This document shows, piece after piece, positions 60,578-64,000 of a stretch of DNA of 64,000 nucleotides. How positions within the stretch are numbered: the stretch's first letter is position 1; every line of letters begins with the position of its first letter. Made by a program: the position numbers and the translations under genes. The DNA is from BRH-c25 sp035627615. Its GTDB lineage: Bacteria; Bacillota; Clostridia; Lutisporales; Lutisporaceae. Location of the stretch: contig DASPLL010000018.1 in the NCBI GenBank assembly GCA_035627615.1, positions 124,001-188,000 on the forward strand, in the 5' to 3' direction. The notes below the pieces were generated by a model that worked only from the letters and a program-made list of their open reading frames with translations, was not told where the DNA came from and searched no databases.

Positions 60578-61084
60578 ATGGACAAACGCAATATCTACCT
60601 GGGCACAGCACTTATACTGGCTGGATGCCTGCTTTTTTCGAACCAGTTCTTTGATTTCAACTTTTTCAGTATGGAGTATTTCTGGCCAGTTTTTGTGTTA
60701 ATACCCGGCTTGATTTTTGAGGCGAGCTTTTTCTTATCGGGGAGAAATGCAGGACTTCTGGTACCTGGCGGAATACTGACTACAATAGGTACGCTGTTTT
60801 TCTTTGAGACCTTTACGGGCTGGAGATTTGCTGAATATACATGGCCGGTTTATATATTGGCTGTAGCCATTGGCTTGGCACAGCTATATATGTTCGGTAC
60901 AAGACAAAGGGGACTTTTGATACCGGTATTCATACTTACTTTGATTGCTATGGTCTCCTTCGTGATGGCAGTATTCGGCGGTATAATGTCATGGCTGAAT
61001 TATAATACTGTGCTTCCGGTAGCGCTGATTCTTATAGGGTTATATATACTGGTAACAAGGAGCTCCAGCTCGGAGCGCAGATAG
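60578..61084 (+). CDS. LiaI/LiaF-like membrane protein
   Basis: A 168-residue protein with five hydrophobic segments in a regular pattern (IYLGTALILAGCLLFSNQF, VFVLIPGLIFEASFFLSG, GGILTTIGTLFFF, GLAQLYMFGT, LPVALILIGLYILVT). The architecture is that of LiaI-LiaF-like/DUF5668 proteins, often linked to envelope-stress systems. ATG 60578 follows TTGGAGG. A two-component system begins 90 bp downstream, in keeping with that link. Confidence 0.65.
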   Translation: MDKRNIYLGTALILAGCLLFSNQFFDFNFFSMEYFWPVFVLIPGLIFEASFFLSGRNAGLLVPGGILTTIGTLFFFETFTGWRFAEYTWPVYILAVAIGLAQLYMFGTRQRGLLIPVFILTLIAMVSFVMAVFGGIMSWLNYNTVLPVALILIGLYILVTRSSSSERR

Positions 61085-61087
61085 AAA

Positions 61088-61114
61088 CAGGCTTACAGCC
61101 TGTTTTTTGTTGTT
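61088..61114 (+). terminator. Terminator after the LiaI-like gene
   Basis: ACAGGCTTACAGCCTGT stem-loop followed by TTTTTTGTTG. Confidence 0.75.
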
Positions 61115-61173
61115 TATTGACTGATGTTGATGTATCATAATTATTAGTATAGGCTGAAATGGTGGAGATATAT

Positions 61174-61854
61174 ATGAAGGGAAGAATCTTGGTCGTCGAT
61201 GATGACCGCAATATAGCAGATCTGATAAGACTGTACCTGGAGAAGGAGATGTTCGAGGTAAAGACGGCACACTCCGGCAGGACTGCTCTTGATGAGTTCC
61301 GTCTGTGGACTCCCGATCTTGTCATTCTGGATATAATGCTTCCTGAAATAGATGGATATGAGATCTGCAAGCAGATACGGAAGGTCAGCAGTATTCCGGT
61401 CATAATGCTTACTGCAAGAGGTGAGACCTTTGACAAGGTACTTGGCCTGGAGCTGGGAGCTGATGATTATCTGGTAAAGCCGTTTGAGCCCAAGGAGCTT
61501 ACGGCAAGGGTCAAGGCAGTGCTGAGGAGAACTATGAATCCTGAGAATATAGTTGAAGAGATCGTATACCCTCAGCTGGTGATCAATAAAAGTGATTACA
61601 GTATCACATACCAGGGAAAGAAGGCGGACATACCGCCAAAAGAGCTGGAATTGTTCTATTTTCTTGCAAGCCATCCCAATCAGGTGTTTACAAGGGATCA
61701 GCTTTTGGAAAAGCTTTGGGGTTATGACTTCATGGGTGATACCAGAACTGTAGATGTCCACGTGAAAAGGCTGAGGGAGAAATTCGGCGATGAAGCAGGC
61801 AGGTGGGAGATAAAAACTGTCTGGGGAGTTGGCTATAAATTTGAGGTGAGATGA
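61174..61854 (+). CDS. OmpR/PhoB-family response regulator
   Basis: A 226-residue response regulator. Receiver: ILVVDDDRN (acidic pair), LVILDIMLPEIDG with the phospho-aspartate (about 51), MLTARG and DDYLVKPFEP (lysine about 101). C-terminal winged helix: PPKELELFYFLASHPNQVFTRDQL, TVDVHVKRLREKF, WGVGYKFEV. ATG 61174 follows GGTGGAGA. It overlaps the kinase gene by four bases (ATGA). An HtrA gene after the kinase suggests control of envelope protein quality, as in CssRS. Confidence 0.93.
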   Translation: MKGRILVVDDDRNIADLIRLYLEKEMFEVKTAHSGRTALDEFRLWTPDLVILDIMLPEIDGYEICKQIRKVSSIPVIMLTARGETFDKVLGLELGADDYLVKPFEPKELTARVKAVLRRTMNPENIVEEIVYPQLVINKSDYSITYQGKKADIPPKELELFYFLASHPNQVFTRDQLLEKLWGYDFMGDTRTVDVHVKRLREKFGDEAGRWEIKTVWGVGYKFEVR

Positions 61855-63263
61855 TGAGGACCAGTATTCAGAAAAAGCTATTCATCACTTATGGAATTGC
61901 AATAATAATTGGTTTTGGAATACTGGCCCTGGCGCTTCTCCGGCTATTGGACCAGTTTTTCGTTGAGAATAGGAAGGAGCTTCTATATGAGCAGGGCAGA
62001 AAAGTGGCCGAGGAGGCTGCTGCAGTGCTATACCTTGGGAATCCCAACTCCAGGAATCTTAGAAACGACCTGCAGGTATTGGACAAATTCCTTAATGCCC
62101 ATATATGGGTGGTCAATAGTGAAGGGACTATAATCGCGGTGTCGGGATCCAAGGAGGAAAGGCTTCTGGGTGAGAAGCTGGAGGAAGGAAAGCTGAATGA
62201 CCTTGCAATGGGAGAAAGCATAGAATCGCGGGGCAGCCTGGGAGGGATGCTGAGTGAACCTTCACTGACAGTAGGCTATCCTGTTTTTGTCAACAACAGG
62301 TTTTCGGGAGGAGTGCTGGTCCATGCTTCACTGCTGGAGATACAAAAAAGCTTCAGGGAAGCATATAAACTGGCTTTGTGGGCTATTCTCGTTTCTGTAG
62401 CTGTTGCTTATGGAATTTTATATATACAGATCAGAAGGATTTCAAATCCTTTAAGGGAAATAAGCGAGGCGGCCAAGGTCATAGCAGGCGGAGAATTCCA
62501 GAAGCGCCTCAATATAAATACCGGAGATGAGATCGAAGAGCTGGGTAAAAGCTTCAACAACATGGCGGAGTCATTGGAGAAGATCGAGGACAACAGGAGA
62601 AACCTTATAGCAAACATTTCCCATGATCTTCGCTCACCCATGACCTCCATAAGGGGTTTTATCGAAGGCATCATCGACGGCACTATTCCGGAGGATAAGA
62701 GAGAGCATTATCTTAATATAGTACTGGATGAAAGCAAAAGATTGATCAAAATAACAAATGAGCTTTTAGAGCTTAGCAATATGCAGCAAGGAAGTCTGGA
62801 AATCAGGAAGGAAGCTTTTGAACTGAACGAGACAATTAGAAGGAAGCTTATTGCTTATGAAAAAGGAATTACTGAAAAGAAGCTCAATGTAACCTTCTGT
62901 ATGCACGAAGAGAAAACCTTTGTGCTGTCAGATCAGGGGCTTATAGAAAGAGTGCTTTCCAATCTTATTGATAATGCTGTGAAATTCACACCGGAAAAGG
63001 GCAGTATTGAGATAAGGACTACAGAAAAAGAGGACAGCATCAGCCTGGAGATCACAAACACGGGAGCATCGATCAGCCCTGAAGAGCTTAACAGGGTCTG
63101 GGAGAGATTCCATAAGGGCGACGCCTCCAGAGGGATATACAAAGGTGGCTATGGACTGGGACTTGCCATTGTAAAGGAGATAATAAGCCAGCTTGACGAA
63201 AAAATCCGGGTTTCAAGCGGTGAAGACTTTGTTAAATTCACATTTACGGTCAAAAAAGCGTAA
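61851..63263 (+). CDS. Membrane sensor histidine kinase
   Basis: A 470-residue kinase: helices at about 12-34 and 170-190 enclose an extracytoplasmic sensor, then HAMP (RRISNPLREISEAAKVI), the HisKA box NISHDLRSPMTSIRGF with the phospho-histidine (about 260), and an HATPase with N box LIDNAVKF, and GxG loops in GYGLGLAIVKEI. It is co-translated with its regulator. The signal is unknown; the HtrA neighbour points to envelope stress. Confidence 0.92.
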   Translation: MMRTSIQKKLFITYGIAIIIGFGILALALLRLLDQFFVENRKELLYEQGRKVAEEAAAVLYLGNPNSRNLRNDLQVLDKFLNAHIWVVNSEGTIIAVSGSKEERLLGEKLEEGKLNDLAMGESIESRGSLGGMLSEPSLTVGYPVFVNNRFSGGVLVHASLLEIQKSFREAYKLALWAILVSVAVAYGILYIQIRRISNPLREISEAAKVIAGGEFQKRLNINTGDEIEELGKSFNNMAESLEKIEDNRRNLIANISHDLRSPMTSIRGFIEGIIDGTIPEDKREHYLNIVLDESKRLIKITNELLELSNMQQGSLEIRKEAFELNETIRRKLIAYEKGITEKKLNVTFCMHEEKTFVLSDQGLIERVLSNLIDNAVKFTPEKGSIEIRTTEKEDSISLEITNTGASISPEELNRVWERFHKGDASRGIYKGGYGLGLAIVKEIISQLDEKIRVSSGEDFVKFTFTVKKA

Positions 63264-63274
63264 AGTTTACAATT

Positions 63275-63291
63275 TGTTCATATTCTGTTCA
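63275..63291 (+). promoter_or_regulatory. Direct repeat TGTTCA, probable response-regulator site
   Basis: TGTTCA at 63275-63280 and again at 63286-63291, 11 bp apart, one helical turn, as OmpR/PhoB regulators bind. It lies about 60 bp before htrA and right after the kinase gene. Confidence 0.5.
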
Positions 63292-63348
63292 AAACTTTGC
63301 GTTAAATTAAGAATATAGATTAAATTCACATGCGGGGAGGAACAGGAT

Positions 63349-64000
63349 ATGAGTGAATTTTATAATGAAAATAATGAAATTCAAGAAAATAATGAGCTTG
63401 AAGTAGTTAAAGCGGAGAGCATACCATTTTACAGGGAGGTCATTGAGAAGAAACCGGAAAAAAGCCCGAGGAAATTCATTGCTTTGGTGCTTGCTGCAGG
63501 ACTTGGATTAGGTACTATCTTTGGTTATGGGATGCATGATTTTATTCCAAGCCCTGAAAATGCTGCAAACAAGGTATATGCAGCAGAAAACAACAATATA
63601 GTTTTTGATGCATCGGTTTCACCGGTAGTGCCGATTGCAAGGAAGGTTTCACCTTCAATTGTTGCGATAAGCCTTAAGACAAGAAGCAGGGATTTCTTCG
63701 GCAGAGTCTATGAGGGTCAGGGCACAGGCTCCGGGATCATCATCGACAACCAAGGGCACATAGTTACCAACAACCATGTCGTGGATGGAGCAAATGATAT
63801 AACTGTAATACTCCAAGACGGAAAAGAGCTGGAGGCAACTGTTGTTGGGCGTGATCCCCAGACAGACCTTGCAGTAATAAAGGTAGACCCAAAGAATCTG
63901 ACTGTTGCGGAGCTTGGAGACTCTTCAAAGCTTGAAGTGGGAGAGCTTGCAATCGCCATAGGAAGCCCGATGGGAACAGAATATGCCGGCTCTGTTACCG
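63349..64000 (+). CDS. HtrA/DegP-type trypsin-like serine protease, 3' partial
   Basis: The first 217 codons of a membrane-anchored HtrA. A hydrophilic N-terminal tail of about 40 residues precedes one membrane helix (FIALVLAAGLGLGTIFGY). The protease domain begins VSPSIVAISLKT and shows GTGSGIIIDNQGHIVTNNHVV with the catalytic histidine (about 143) and TDLAVIKVD with the aspartate (about 173). The serine loop and PDZ domain lie beyond the window end. ATG 63349 follows GGGGAGGA. Confidence 0.9.
   Translation, partial: MSEFYNENNEIQENNELEVVKAESIPFYREVIEKKPEKSPRKFIALVLAAGLGLGTIFGYGMHDFIPSPENAANKVYAAENNNIVFDASVSPVVPIARKVSPSIVAISLKTRSRDFFGRVYEGQGTGSGIIIDNQGHIVTNNHVVDGANDITVILQDGKELEATVVGRDPQTDLAVIKVDPKNLTVAELGDSSKLEVGELAIAIGSPMGTEYAGSVT

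Overview
The window reads as chromosome from a spore-forming, anaerobic Firmicute (Clostridia type). A germination and sporulation block (gerA/gerB/gerC-like operon, spoIIR, sleB, ypeB, an alpha/beta SASP) sits beside two genes of lysine fermentation (3,5-diaminohexanoate dehydrogenase and lysine 2,3-aminomutase). Strong AGGAGG ribosome sites, frequent TTG/GTG starts and a sigma-54 enhancer-binding protein fit this. I make no species call. No rRNA, tRNA or CRISPR array was recognised.

Layout. 1-1.4 kb: tail of a FadR-type GntR regulator and a MobA-like nucleotidyltransferase. 1.4-3.6 kb: a graveyard holding an IS91/Y2-type transposase remnant, a HigB toxin stump beside an intact HigA antitoxin, and a DUF2229 (dehydratase-activase related) gene with a stop, a frameshift and a lost 3' end. 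3.7-36.2 kb: one continuous, same-strand catabolic island of 28 genes whose codon use (CGG/CGC, ATC, GCC) differs by eye from the AGA/AGG/ATA-rich flanks and which lacks the intergenic repeats seen on both sides. 36.3-64 kb: chemoreceptor, germination/sporulation genes, Ddl, MBL hydrolase, PP-loop enzyme, lysine-fermentation pair, BTAD-AAA regulator, small envelope genes, and a two-component system followed by HtrA, which runs off the end.

How the island may work (inference). A tripartite TctCBA importer brings in a carboxylate. UbiD with its UbiX-made prenyl-FMN cofactor would decarboxylate an aromatic or heteroaromatic acid. A 6-hydroxynicotinate-reductase-like Fe-S protein, an enamidase-like amidohydrolase, an old-yellow-enzyme/GltD fusion, a dihydroorotate-dehydrogenase-like protein, a second amidohydrolase, methylaspartate ammonia-lyase and a two-subunit fumarase-type hydratase would then reduce, open, deaminate and hydrate it. 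This resembles the nicotinate fermentation logic of Eubacterium barkeri but with a different gene set, so the most exciting reading is an undescribed anaerobic pathway for an N-heterocyclic carboxylate. Control appears two-layered: a PrpR-type sigma-54 activator acting at two near-identical -24/-12 promoters with phased upstream sites, and a GntR repressor with a 27-bp operator repeated at two sigma-A-like promoters.

The flanking genome carries two families of short intergenic repeats: palindromes introduced by TAGGGGCG, and foldback elements whose arms are tandem 7- or 8-bp words.
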